49,861 bases of DNA, from NCBI GenBank assembly GCA_021202275.1, contig JAJQDI010000006.1, positions 1-49,861 on the forward strand, written 5' to 3'. The translations under genes and the position numbers were made by a program. Source of the DNA: Bacteroides sp. GTDB lineage: Bacteria; Bacteroidota; Bacteroidia; Bacteroidales; Bacteroidaceae. This document shows positions 1-8,001 of this stretch, one piece after another; positions within the stretch are counted from its first letter, which is position 1, and each line of letters starts with the position of its first letter. Under the pieces are notes generated by a model. The model saw only the letters and a list, made by a program, of their open reading frames with translations. It was not told where the DNA came from and did no database searches.

Positions 1-46
1 TAATAATTGTTAGATCAAATGTTAACAATTTATTCCGGACACTAGT
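1..46. mobile_element. Partial element end at left window edge
   Basis: Bases 13-46 are the exact reverse complement of 49828-49861 at the other window edge, and the match continues into a half palindrome next to it. No transposase is visible because the element would extend off the window. The inference is that this is the terminus of an insertion sequence or other repeated element, present at both edges in opposite orientation. Family not identified. Confidence 0.5.
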
Positions 47-67
47 GCACGACGTATGTCTCTACAG
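47..67. repeat. Half copy of the CTGTAGAGACG palindrome
   Basis: This is one arm and centre of the palindromic repeat seen whole at 41741-41771. It is cut off exactly where the putative element end begins. The copy at 49807-49827 differs from it at two of 21 bases and is truncated at the same point. Confidence 0.6.
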
Positions 68-238
68 GTAATTTCCCTTCCCTGTAACTCAAGAATATGT
101 AGATACGTTTGTAAAAAGATCAGATACTTCGTCTCTGTAGGATAACGGAGTATGATATGTACAATTAATTATCTATACTTACTTCATTAAATAAGGTGTC
201 ACAACGGAAGAACTGATCCGTACATTGTAAATTTCTTA

Positions 239-246
239 TATCTTTG
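239..246 (+). promoter_or_regulatory. Promoter -7 element of the MFS gene
   Basis: TATCTTTG fits the Bacteroidota -7 consensus TAnnTTTG and lies 20 bp before the ATG at 267. No convincing -33 TTTG at the usual spacing is seen. Confidence 0.5.
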
Positions 247-266
247 CACCTTAAAAAACAACACGC

Positions 267-1463
267 ATGAATCATACATCTCAGGCAAAGAGCGGTACTA
301 TGTTTGGTATATTGCTTGCTCTCAGCCTTTCACATATGCTCAACGACACGTTGCAGTCGATCATTTCAGCTATTTATCCCATATTGAAAGAGGAATTGGT
401 ACTCAGTTTCGCGCAAATCGGACTCATCACATTGGTTTATCAGATCTCTGCCTCTGTATTCCAGCCCGTTGTGGGTTTTTATTTAGACAAGCATCCCAAT
501 CCCTGGTTCCTTCCCATAGGCATGGGGTTTACCCTTACCAGCCTTATGATCCTTGCCTTTGCCTATACCCTGCATCTGGTCTTTTTTTCTGTGTTCCTGG
601 TAGGGATCGGGTCGTCTATCTTGCATCCCGAGGCTTCCCGCCTTACCTCTCTGGCCTCGGGCGGTAAGCGTAGACTGGCCCAATCTGTGTTTCAGGTAGG
701 GGGCAACATGGGTGGAGCGCTGGGTCCTTTGCTGGCAGCGTTGATCATTGCCCCTTACAGGCAACAGAACATTGCTTTTTTCTCCATCCTTGCTGTCGCA
801 GCTATGATAGCTATGATCCCCATCTGTCGCTGGTACAAAGGAAAACTCAGTGAAGCGCGACACGAGGGAGTTACTATAGAGAAGCCGCAAGCCTCTCCCC
901 TTTCCGGGAATTTAGTGGTACTCTCTCTGTTTATATTGCTTCTTCTTATTTTCTCGAAATATGTATATATGGCCAGCCTCACCAGCTACTATACTTTCTT
1001 TCTGATGCACAAATTCGATGTTAGTGTAAAGGCTTCCCAACTCTTCCTTTTTGCCTTTCTCTTTGCAGCAGCACTGGGTACACTGGCCGGGGGCCCTATC
1101 GGCGATCGCATCGGACGCAAGTATGTGATATGGGTCTCTATTCTGGGAGCAGCCCCTTTCAGCCTGATGATGCCGTATGCGAACCTTTTCTGGACCTGCA
1201 TATTGAGTATCCTGATCGGACTGATCCTCTCTTCCGCTTTTTCCGCCATTCTGGTGTATGCGCAGGAATTGTTGCCGATGAAGCTGGGACTGATCTCCGG
1301 CCTGTTCTTCGGACTCGCCTTTGGTATTGCCGGGGTAGCATCCGCTATCCTGGGAAATGTGGCCGACGAATACAGCATTGAGTATGTCTACAAAATATGT
1401 GCATATATGCCGCTACTGGGATTAGTCACCTACTTCCTGCCTGATATCAAAAAGAAAAAATAA
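267..1463 (+). CDS. MFS transporter, fosmidomycin-resistance (Fsr) type
   Basis: A 398-residue inner-membrane protein with about twelve hydrophobic segments and a central hydrophilic loop near residues 190-210. The N-terminal half closely follows the pattern of the E. coli fosmidomycin exporter Fsr: SLSHMLNDTLQS near residue 20, QPVVGFYLDK near 66, GIGSSILHPEASR near 113 and QVGGNMGGALGPL near 142. The second half has the MFS loop motif GDRIGRKY near 280. Fsr-type proteins are proton-driven drug exporters; the substrate here is unknown. It is a single gene with its own promoter, convergent with the methyltransferase gene. The family call is firm, but resistance to fosmidomycin is not shown. 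Confidence 0.85.
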   Translation: MNHTSQAKSGTMFGILLALSLSHMLNDTLQSIISAIYPILKEELVLSFAQIGLITLVYQISASVFQPVVGFYLDKHPNPWFLPIGMGFTLTSLMILAFAYTLHLVFFSVFLVGIGSSILHPEASRLTSLASGGKRRLAQSVFQVGGNMGGALGPLLAALIIAPYRQQNIAFFSILAVAAMIAMIPICRWYKGKLSEARHEGVTIEKPQASPLSGNLVVLSLFILLLLIFSKYVYMASLTSYYTFFLMHKFDVSVKASQLFLFAFLFAAALGTLAGGPIGDRIGRKYVIWVSILGAAPFSLMMPYANLFWTCILSILIGLILSSAFSAILVYAQELLPMKLGLISGLFFGLAFGIAGVASAILGNVADEYSIEYVYKICAYMPLLGLVTYFLPDIKKKK

Positions 1464-1507
1464 AAGAAAGTTACAAAGGGAATACCTGTTTTTGCTTGGT
1501 ACTCTAA

Positions 1508-2311
1508 TTATGGCTTTTGTCCGATGCAGGTAAGCATACCTGGTGATAGCGTACCGGCTTCACCATTTAGCAATGCTTTTTGAGCTTGTTCCAATACCGC
1601 AGGTGTCAGACGGCCAGCTCCGATCAGATGATCCCGCATTTCCTGCCAGGTCAGGTACCAGAATTCGGACATAGGAGCTCCTTTGCTGATGGGAGGAAGG
1701 TAGATCTCGCTTCTGATATGTTGCAGCCCCAACTCCTTAAAACGGCTTTGTAAGGATCTGGACCAGTTTTTGTCTGTTCCCAGAAAGTTTATAAGCACAT
1801 CCCACATCACAGACATGATGTACTGATAAAGATGATCTTCCATCTCCGGAGGGGTCAGATCTATAATGTCGGAGATAACCAGCCATCCACCGGGTTTGAC
1901 CCATGAAGTTATTCTTTTCAATATTTCCGCTCTTTCCCGCAGATGCATCAATACAAAACGTATATTCACCAGATCAAACTGCCCGACCAGAGAAGGGTCG
2001 TCGCAAGTAATATCGTGCTGAATGATCTTTATATTATCTGACTCAGGCAATCTCTCTTTAAGGAGATTTACATACTGGTCCATCGCGACAATCTCCCCAT
2101 CCTTTAGTCCGGGGTGTTGCGATAACCAGGCAACTATGCTACCTGTTCCGGAACCGATATCTATACAACGCGCATCTGAGGGAAGAGGCAGAGAGTTAAG
2201 TTGTTGCTGACTGATAAAATCATAGGTTTTTGAAACCAGTTCGAGGCGGTACATTTCATCGGTCCTATCCTGACAAAAGATCTCGTCGCCGTAAGTTGTG
2301 TTGGAATTCAT
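1508..2311 (-). CDS. Class I SAM-dependent methyltransferase
   Basis: A 267-residue Rossmann-fold methyltransferase. Motif I is CIDIGSGTGSIVAWL at residues 50-64. It is followed by an acidic strand end (IVAMDQY) and an FDLVNIRFVLMHL segment that matches the motif after strand 4 of ubiquinone- and tellurite-type methyltransferases. No signal peptide. The substrate cannot be told. A longer reading from a GTG at 2359 is possible, but the -7 element TATATTTG at 2342-2349 lies inside that extension, so I use the ATG at 2311. It appears monocistronic. Confidence 0.8.
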   Translation of the reverse strand: MNSNTTYGDEIFCQDRTDEMYRLELVSKTYDFISQQQLNSLPLPSDARCIDIGSGTGSIVAWLSQHPGLKDGEIVAMDQYVNLLKERLPESDNIKIIQHDITCDDPSLVGQFDLVNIRFVLMHLRERAEILKRITSWVKPGGWLVISDIIDLTPPEMEDHLYQYIMSVMWDVLINFLGTDKNWSRSLQSRFKELGLQHIRSEIYLPPISKGAPMSEFWYLTWQEMRDHLIGAGRLTPAVLEQAQKALLNGEAGTLSPGMLTCIGQKP

Positions 2312-2341
2312 GTGAATTATGTTGTTATTTTTCGACTCCGG

Positions 2342-2349
2342 CAAATATA
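2342..2349 (-). promoter_or_regulatory. Promoter -7 element of the methyltransferase gene
   Basis: On the minus strand this reads TATATTTG (TAnnTTTG), 30 bp before the ATG at 2311. It decides the start codon, because the upstream GTG would lie before the transcript begins. Confidence 0.6.
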
Positions 2350-2363
2350 ATAAATTCACAAAA

Positions 2364-2700
2364 CCACATGTATTTTTTTAACTTTTATTTTATAATTAAT
2401 TTATGGATAGCTTACCTATACAACAGCCATATATACAGATTTGATCTTATAAAAAGCTATATAAATAGTTATTGTCTGGCTATAGTTATTTTAAAACCAG
2501 ATCTCATACTTAACTAAATGATAATTATATTTATATATTCAAACTCATAAAAACATACTTCTGTTTGATATAGGTACAACAAAATATATAGTAAAGATAG
2601 AAAAAGATGATTGAGTCGTTGGATAAATAGACGCTACAACAGAGGAGAGAGTGGAAAGCGCACTCTATACACAGAGCCATCCGTACCGGATTTGCCTTTC
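2364..2700. other. Intergenic region with no gene seen
   Basis: A strongly AT-rich stretch between the methyltransferase promoter and the peroxiredoxin terminator. The short open frames here show no recognisable protein features. No RNA gene or repeat was recognised. Confidence 0.5.
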
Positions 2701-2710
2701 CGAACATGAT

Positions 2711-2763
2711 CAAAAAAAGAAGATCCGTACTTCCAGGTCTATGAAGACTCCGAAGTACAGATC
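2711..2763 (-). terminator. Rho-independent terminator of the peroxiredoxin gene
   Basis: The stem arms are 2722-2733 and 2752-2763 (GATCTGTACTTC with GAAGTACGGATC when read on the minus strand), followed by a run of seven T at 2712-2718. The one non-Watson-Crick pair is a U-G wobble only on the minus strand, which fits termination of the gene ending at 2800. Confidence 0.85.
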
Positions 2764-2799
2764 TGTTATTATATGACGGGGTTGTTGCGTTACAACCGC

Positions 2800-3432
2800 T
2801 TAGTGCTTGCTCAGATAGTCGGCAACCCCTTTATCCGAGGCTTTCATGGCCTCTTTGCCCGGAGACCAGTTGGCCGGACATACTTCGCCATACTCTTCGA
2901 AATGTTGCAAGGCATCTACCACACGCAGAGCTTCATCTACATCACGTCCCAGGGGCAGGTCATTGATCACACAATGACGCACCACCCCTTCTTTATCAAT
3001 CAGGAACAGTCCGCGATAGGCCACCGGATCACCCTCACATTTCCACTCTCCGGTCTCGTCTGGTTTGTAAGTACCTGCCAATACGCCGAAACTCTCTGCT
3101 ATGGATTTGGAAAAGTCGGCAACGATCGGATATTTCACTCCATGAATACCTCCTTCTCCTTTGGGCATCTGCAGCCAGGCAAAATGTGAATATTCAGAGT
3201 CTACCGAACAGCCTACTACGGCCACGTCTCTTTTTTCAAATTCATCTATTTTGGCCTGGAAAGCATGTAGTTCCGTAGGACATACAAAGGTGAAGTCCAT
3301 GGGATAGAAAAAGAATACTACATATTTCTTTCCGATATATTGTTCCAGTGAAAAATTTCTTATGATCTCGTGGCCGTTGGCTACTGCTGTGGCCACGAAT
3401 TTGGGAGCTTTTCTTCCTATAAGTGAACGCAT
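2800..3432 (-). CDS. Typical 2-Cys peroxiredoxin (AhpC/Prx1 type)
   Basis: A 210-residue cytoplasmic thiol peroxidase that reduces hydrogen peroxide and organic peroxides. The peroxidatic cysteine is C51 in DFTFVCPTE and the resolving cysteine is C185 in GEVCPANW, so it is the typical two-cysteine dimeric type. It has a short insertion around residues 124-135 (DETGEWKCEG) and ends in a helix. No ahpF lies next to it, so the reductant is unknown. It has its own promoter and terminator. Divergent from the phosphodiesterase gene at 3702. Confidence 0.92.
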   Translation of the reverse strand: MRSLIGRKAPKFVATAVANGHEIIRNFSLEQYIGKKYVVFFFYPMDFTFVCPTELHAFQAKIDEFEKRDVAVVGCSVDSEYSHFAWLQMPKGEGGIHGVKYPIVADFSKSIAESFGVLAGTYKPDETGEWKCEGDPVAYRGLFLIDKEGVVRHCVINDLPLGRDVDEALRVVDALQHFEEYGEVCPANWSPGKEAMKASDKGVADYLSKH

Positions 3433-3483
3433 AATTCTTTGTTTTAAATGTTATTAATCGGCTTGATTGGATTATCAGCAAAA

Positions 3484-3514
3484 CAAAATTACAGCTTTGT
3501 TTGTTCGCTCCCAA
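3484..3514 (-). promoter_or_regulatory. Promoter of the peroxiredoxin gene
   Basis: On the minus strand TAATTTTG (3484-3491) matches TAnnTTTG, with a TTG at 3512-3514 and 20 bp between, as expected for the -33/-7 pair of Bacteroidota promoters. The leader to the ATG is about 45 nt. Confidence 0.55.
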
Positions 3515-3665
3515 CCGCTGCCGCATCTAATTTTTCTATGTGCCTATTGATGGGCTCTATCTCTATACAGAGGATCGTGTAATATATATCTTTCCGCAGC
3601 TGCGTATATGTACAGAACGTAGCAAGAAAAACGATCTCTCTCTGTTCACTTTTCTTCAAAAAGAG

Positions 3666-3673
3666 TATTTTTG
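3666..3673 (+). promoter_or_regulatory. Promoter -7 element of the phosphodiesterase gene
   Basis: TATTTTTG fits TAnnTTTG and lies 28 bp before the ATG at 3702. Confidence 0.5.
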
Positions 3674-3701
3674 CAGTTCCAATTGAAAAAACAAATGTAC
3701 A

Positions 3702-4910
3702 ATGAACAAACGACATTCTTTACTTGCTCTGGCAGGCTGGTTTTGTGTACTACTATTTGCTCAGCAATCCGAAAAGAACTATACTGTAATTGTCTCTTTA
3801 GATGGCTTTCGCTGGGACTACGTGGAGATGTACGAGACCCCTCATCTGGATCGGATCGCTGCCCGGGGAGTGAAAGCCACCATGCTTCCCTCCTATCCGG
3901 CTTCTACTTTTCCGAACCATTATACCCTGGCAACCGGACTCGTACCGGATCATCATGGCATTGTCAATAACTCTTTCTGGGACCCGGTAACGCAGCTTCG
4001 CTACTCCATGGGCGACTCACTTACGCGCAACAATCCCGACTACTATCTCGGAGAGCCTATCTGGATCACCGCGCAGAAACAGGGGGTGTCTGCAGGGATC
4101 ACCTACTGGGTGGGCTCGGACATACCGATCAAAGGTATGTTTCCCGATTCTTACCTGTTCTATGACAACGACAACCTGCTTTCTTACGGGGAGCGTATCG
4201 ATCGTACCCTCGCTTTTTTAGAGAGACCGGAGGAAGAGCGTCCCGGACTCATTATGATGTATATGGAAGAGCCCGATGGCGTAGGACACCGCAGCGGTCC
4301 GGTCAGTGAGCAGACCGGGCAGGTGGTACAGTACCTGGATAGCCTGATGGGTGTATTGATAGATCGTATCGACGCGTTGCCTATTGCCGGGCGCGTCAAT
4401 CTGATCGTTACTTCCGATCATGGAATGGCTGAAATAAATACGGATCGTGTGGTAGATATGGGTCTGTATCTGAATCCGGAATGGTGTGAGGTGATAGACG
4501 GACGTGCTCCGACTTCGGTATTCAGTAAGCCCGGCTATCGGGACTCGATCTACCTGGCACTGAAAGATGTACCTCACATCCAGGTCTGGAAAAAAGAAGA
4601 GATCCCTGCCGAACTCAATTACGGAACCAGCGAACGCATAGGGGATATCGTGATCGCTCCGGATACAGGCTGGCAGTTTACGGACCGGCCCAGTACTTCA
4701 AAAGGCGCGCACGGGTTCTCTCCTTTCAGTCCGGAGATGCAGGTGATCTTCCGGGCATGCGGACCGGATTTCAAAGAAGGATATGAGTCCGGCACATTTG
4801 TCAATGTAGATATATATCCGCTCCTGGCCTATCTGCTGCGTATCACTCCTGAGCAGACGGATGGGCGGTTTGAACGTGTGGAACAAATGATCAAAGGTAC
4901 GATGGACTGA
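3702..4910 (+). CDS. Secreted nucleotide pyrophosphatase/phosphodiesterase (NPP family)
   Basis: A 402-residue alkaline-phosphatase-superfamily enzyme that hydrolyses phosphodiester or pyrophosphate bonds. The first 20 residues are a signal peptide ending LLFAQQ, so it probably acts in the periplasm. The two-metal site is complete: D34 (VSLDGFRWD), nucleophile T69 (PASTFPNH), D192 and H196 (EEPDGVGH), D239-H240 (TSDHGMA) and H337 (GAHGFSPF). The length is typical of bacterial NPPs. Nucleotides or nucleotide sugars are the usual substrates; the exact one is unknown. It ends at a bidirectional terminator shared with the xylose operon. Confidence 0.88.
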   Translation: MNKRHSLLALAGWFCVLLFAQQSEKNYTVIVSLDGFRWDYVEMYETPHLDRIAARGVKATMLPSYPASTFPNHYTLATGLVPDHHGIVNNSFWDPVTQLRYSMGDSLTRNNPDYYLGEPIWITAQKQGVSAGITYWVGSDIPIKGMFPDSYLFYDNDNLLSYGERIDRTLAFLERPEEERPGLIMMYMEEPDGVGHRSGPVSEQTGQVVQYLDSLMGVLIDRIDALPIAGRVNLIVTSDHGMAEINTDRVVDMGLYLNPEWCEVIDGRAPTSVFSKPGYRDSIYLALKDVPHIQVWKKEEIPAELNYGTSERIGDIVIAPDTGWQFTDRPSTSKGAHGFSPFSPEMQVIFRACGPDFKEGYESGTFVNVDIYPLLAYLLRITPEQTDGRFERVEQMIKGTMD

Positions 4911-4959
4911 TGTACGATTTGAAACAGGTATCCGATACGTGATATAGATAAGACAGAAA

Positions 4960-5007
4960 AAAAGAACAGGGCTGTACCGATTGCATATCGGACGGCCCTG
5001 TTCTTTT
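4960..5007. terminator. Bidirectional terminator between phosphodiesterase and xylose operon
   Basis: A perfect 13-bp stem, AAAAGAACAGGGC at 4960-4972 with its complement at 4995-5007, ends in T-runs on both strands. It lies between two convergent genes and can end both transcripts. Confidence 0.9.
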
Positions 5008-5024
5008 AAACAAAAGGTATCTTT

Positions 5025-6428
5025 TTATCCTTTCTTACCCCAGAGCCGGCTCATATCTTCCAGCGTCTTTCCTTTGGTCTCAGGCACGAACTTCCATACA
5101 AAGATGGCAGAGGTGAGAGCGAAGAACGCGTAGATCAGATAGGTACCTCCTACACTCCATTCGGAGAGAGAAGGGAAGGTACTGGAAACGATGAAGTTGG
5201 ATATCCATTGCGCGGCTACGGCAATGGCCACGGCTTTCCCACGAATGGTGTTCGGGAAGATCTCTGAGATAAGTACCCAGCAGATAGGTCCCCAGCTCAT
5301 CATGAAAGAAGCGGTATAGATGATGATAAAGATCAGAGCTCCGATACCGATCACATCCATGAAGGAAAGGATACTGAGGGCTACCATGCCGATAAGCATA
5401 CCGACCGAGCCAATGATAAGCAGGGGTTTGCGCCCGAACTTGTCTACTGTAAAGATCGCTACCAGCGTAAAGATAATATTCACGACTCCCATCACCACTG
5501 TTTGTATCATAGAGGCATCGCCACTGGCACCCATGTTCTCAAAGATACGGGGTGCGTAATAGAGTACCACATTGATGCCTACAGCCTGCTGGAAGACAGA
5601 GAGCAGGATCCCGATGATGATCACCCCTATTCCGTAGGTAAACAGTTTTTCGCTCTTATCCTTAGCGGTATCCACGATATCCTGCAAAATGGAGTTGGCC
5701 TGCTCCTTACCGTTGATGCGGGTAAGCACCTCGAGCGCGGTGTCCGGATGTCCGCTGAGAACTAAGTATCTCGGCGTTTTGGGAACGAAGAAGAGCAGGA
5801 GCCCGAACAACGCGGCCGGGAAGGCTTCACTCAGGAACATGCGTCGCCAGCCAATCTCCACCATCGCTTCCGCGGTAGGAAGATGAGTGCGGATCAGGTA
5901 ATTGACGAAATAAACGACCAGCATACCGAAGATGATGGCAAACTGGTTACACGAAACCAGCGTTCCGCGAATGTGGGCAGGGGCGATTTCGGCGATATAC
6001 ATCGGACAGACAGCAGAAGCCAGTCCGACACCGATACCACCTAATATGCGATAGAGATTAAACGCGACCAACAATTCGGCGGAAGGCTTTCCGGGTTCAA
6101 AGAAAAGGAATTCCGGATTGTAAGAACCTAACGCGGAGAGGAAAAACAGAAGAGCTGCCAGACGCAGGGAGTTGCGACGTCCGAGCCAGTTGGCCATCAG
6201 ACCGGAGATAGCCCCTCCGATCACACAACCGATCAACGCACTGGAAGCTGTGATCCCGTGCCATGTTTTTGTATAGTCAAAATCCGGAGCAGACATAAAG
6301 AACTCTTCCAATGCCTTCTCTGCTCCTGAGATCACTGCTGTATCGTATCCGAAGAGCAACCCTCCGATGATGGCTACAGAAGTGATGGAATAGAGATAAA
6401 GTTTACTACCTTGGTTTGTATTATTCAT
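5025..6428 (-). CDS. xylE: D-xylose:H+ symporter (MFS sugar porter, XylE-like)
   Basis: A 467-residue sugar-porter-family transporter with twelve predicted membrane segments. Family signatures are present: GGLLFGYDTAVISG near residue 21, GRR after helix 2, a central PKTPRYLVLSG and the C-terminal PETKGKTLEDM. It sits directly after xylA in an operon with xylulokinase and the regulator, which points to D-xylose as substrate; arabinose or another pentose cannot be excluded. A 120-nt structured RNA segment lies just before its start, so its expression may be uncoupled from that of xylA. Confidence 0.9.
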   Translation of the reverse strand: MNNTNQGSKLYLYSITSVAIIGGLLFGYDTAVISGAEKALEEFFMSAPDFDYTKTWHGITASSALIGCVIGGAISGLMANWLGRRNSLRLAALLFFLSALGSYNPEFLFFEPGKPSAELLVAFNLYRILGGIGVGLASAVCPMYIAEIAPAHIRGTLVSCNQFAIIFGMLVVYFVNYLIRTHLPTAEAMVEIGWRRMFLSEAFPAALFGLLLFFVPKTPRYLVLSGHPDTALEVLTRINGKEQANSILQDIVDTAKDKSEKLFTYGIGVIIIGILLSVFQQAVGINVVLYYAPRIFENMGASGDASMIQTVVMGVVNIIFTLVAIFTVDKFGRKPLLIIGSVGMLIGMVALSILSFMDVIGIGALIFIIIYTASFMMSWGPICWVLISEIFPNTIRGKAVAIAVAAQWISNFIVSSTFPSLSEWSVGGTYLIYAFFALTSAIFVWKFVPETKGKTLEDMSRLWGKKG

Positions 6429-6450
6429 GATATTTCATTTAAAAACAAAG

Positions 6451-6570
6451 AGGATGCGTGAAAGCCTGTAGAATCTTCGGACTACGTCAACCTCCCATGG
6501 GACTCACGGAGTCTTTCCGGTTTCGGTCCGGTGTGCACTTCACACAAGCACAGGCTTTGACACACCCTCT
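6451..6570 (-). ncRNA. Candidate structured RNA between xylA and xylE
   Basis: On the coding strand the outer arms 6551-6570 and 6451-6470 pair over 19 of 20 positions with one C-C mismatch. Two pairs are G-U wobbles only on this strand, which favours function as minus-strand RNA. The 80-nt interior holds several further hairpins, such as GTGTG/CACAC, CCGG/CCGG and GACT/AGTC. It lies 11 nt after the xylA stop and 22 nt before the xylE start. It matches no riboswitch I recognise. It may be a cis-regulator, a processing or stability element, or an inserted palindromic repeat. Confidence 0.5.
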
Positions 6571-6581
6571 CTTTTATTGGA

Positions 6582-7898
6582 TTAACAGTACATATTCAGG
6601 ATCGCTTCATACAACTCCTGCTTACCACTGATCTGTCTGGGCTCACCGTGCTGTCTGGCATACGCAACCAGATCTTCCAGGGACATTTTACCCTCTTCAA
6701 ACTCTTTTCCTTTACCGGAGTCGAAGGAAGCGTAGCGGTCTGCCAGCATTTTCTTGTAAGGAGACTCGTTGAGCAGCGCGGCCGCGTTTTCCAGCGCGCG
6801 GGCCATCGCATCCATTCCCGCGATGTGCGCAATGAAGATATCTTCCAGGTCGGTAGAGTTGCGACGGGTTTTAGCGTCGAAATTGGTACCTCCGTTGCCC
6901 AGTCCGTCGTTGCGTATGATCTGCATCATGGCCTGCACCAATTCGTACTGGTCGATAGGGAACTGGTCTGTGTCCCATCCGTTCTGATAGTCGCCCCGGT
7001 TGGCGTCGATAGATCCCAGCATACCATTGTCTACAGCTACTGCCAGTTCGTGTTCAAATGTATGTCCGGCCAGGGTAGCGTGGTTTACTTCGATATTTAC
7101 TTTGAAATCTTTATCCAGTCCATGCGCTTTCAGGAAACCAATGACCGTTTCCGTATCCACATCGTACTGATGTTTGGTAGGTTCCATGGGCTTGGGCTCG
7201 ATCAGGAACGTTCCGGTGAAGCCTTTCGAGCGCGCATAGTCACGAGCGATAGTCAGCATACGCGCCAGGTGCTCTTTCTCCCGCTTCTGGTCTGTATTGA
7301 GCAGAGACATATATCCTTCGCGTCCACCCCAGAACACATAATTCGCTCCGCCCAGTTCGATCGTCGCGTCGATGGCGTTCTTGATCTGTACGGCAGCACG
7401 GGCCACTACATCAAAATCGGGATTGGTAGCCGCACCGTTCATATAACGCTTGTGGCTGAATACGTTGGCAGTACCCCAAAGCAGTTTGATGCCTGTCTCC
7501 TGCTGTTTTTTCCTGGCGTAGGCCACAATCTCCTTCAGATTGGCTTCGTACTCTTCGATGGTATCCGCTTCGTCCACCAGATCCACATCGTGGAAGCAAT
7601 AGTATTCGATACCTATTTTCTGCATGAATTCAAAACCGGCATCCATCTTGTCTTTGGCAGCCTGCACCTTATCGGCATTCCCTACCCAGGGGAATTTCTT
7701 GGTCCCGCCTCCAAAAGGATCTCCGCCTTCCGCGCACAACGTGTGCCACCAGGCCATAGAGAATTTCAGCCAATCTTTCATCTTGCGACCGTTGATCTCT
7801 TTTTCGGGATTGTAGTAGCGGAATGCCATCGGGTTTTTACTCTCTTTACCTTCGAACTTGATCTTTCCTATTCCGGGAAAATACTCTTTTGTTGCCAT
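6582..7898 (-). CDS. xylA: Xylose isomerase
   Basis: A 438-residue class II xylose isomerase that converts D-xylose to D-xylulose in the cytoplasm using two divalent metal ions. Active-site residues are visible: H103 and D106 in CFHDVD, WGGREGY at 190-196, E234 and K236 in [14 protein letters not shown], the [10 protein letters not shown] metal segment and the later DANRGD. Length and motifs match the longer class II enzymes of Bacteroidota. It lies between xylB and xylE in one operon. The frame on the opposite strand here (6648-7919) is a shadow. Confidence 0.97.
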   Translation of the reverse strand: MATKEYFPGIGKIKFEGKESKNPMAFRYYNPEKEINGRKMKDWLKFSMAWWHTLCAEGGDPFGGGTKKFPWVGNADKVQAAKDKMDAGFEFMQKIGIEYYCFHDVDLVDEADTIEEYEANLKEIVAYARKKQQETGIKLLWGTANVFSHKRYMNGAATNPDFDVVARAAVQIKNAIDATIELGGANYVFWGGREGYMSLLNTDQKREKEHLARMLTIARDYARSKGFTGTFLIEPKPMEPTKHQYDVDTETVIGFLKAHGLDKDFKVNIEVNHATLAGHTFEHELAVAVDNGMLGSIDANRGDYQNGWDTDQFPIDQYELVQAMMQIIRNDGLGNGGTNFDAKTRRNSTDLEDIFIAHIAGMDAMARALENAAALLNESPYKKMLADRYASFDSGKGKEFEEGKMSLEDLVAYARQHGEPRQISGKQELYEAILNMYC

Positions 7899-7919
7899 AA
7901 CTTTTTTATTTATAAATAA

Positions 7920-7949
7920 ATGATTAGTAATATAATGATTAGTGATATA
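7920..7949. repeat. Short tandem repeat upstream of xylA
   Basis: Two 15-bp tandem copies (ATGATTAGTAATATA, then ATGATTAGTGATATA) with one difference, in the 103-bp gap between xylB and xylA. Possibly incidental. Confidence 0.4.
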
Positions 7950-7964
7950 TGATTCTTGTATTCC

Positions 7965-8001
7965 AAATCGTAAATCGTAAATTAGTCAATCGTAAATCCT
8001 T
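7965..8001 (-). repeat. GATTTACGATT-family repeat abutting the xylB stop
   Basis: Read on the minus strand, the TGA of xylB is followed at once by AAGGATTTACGATTGAC and then by further GATTTACGATTTACGATT units. It belongs to the dispersed intergenic family found at seven places in this window. Confidence 0.75.

Noticed and set aside
2312..2359. Longer methyltransferase start at GTG 2359
   Set aside because: The -7 promoter element lies inside the extension, so this start would not be transcribed.
6648..7919. A 423-codon open frame opposite xylA
   Set aside because: It is antisense to a well-supported xylose isomerase; the translation has no recognisable domain.
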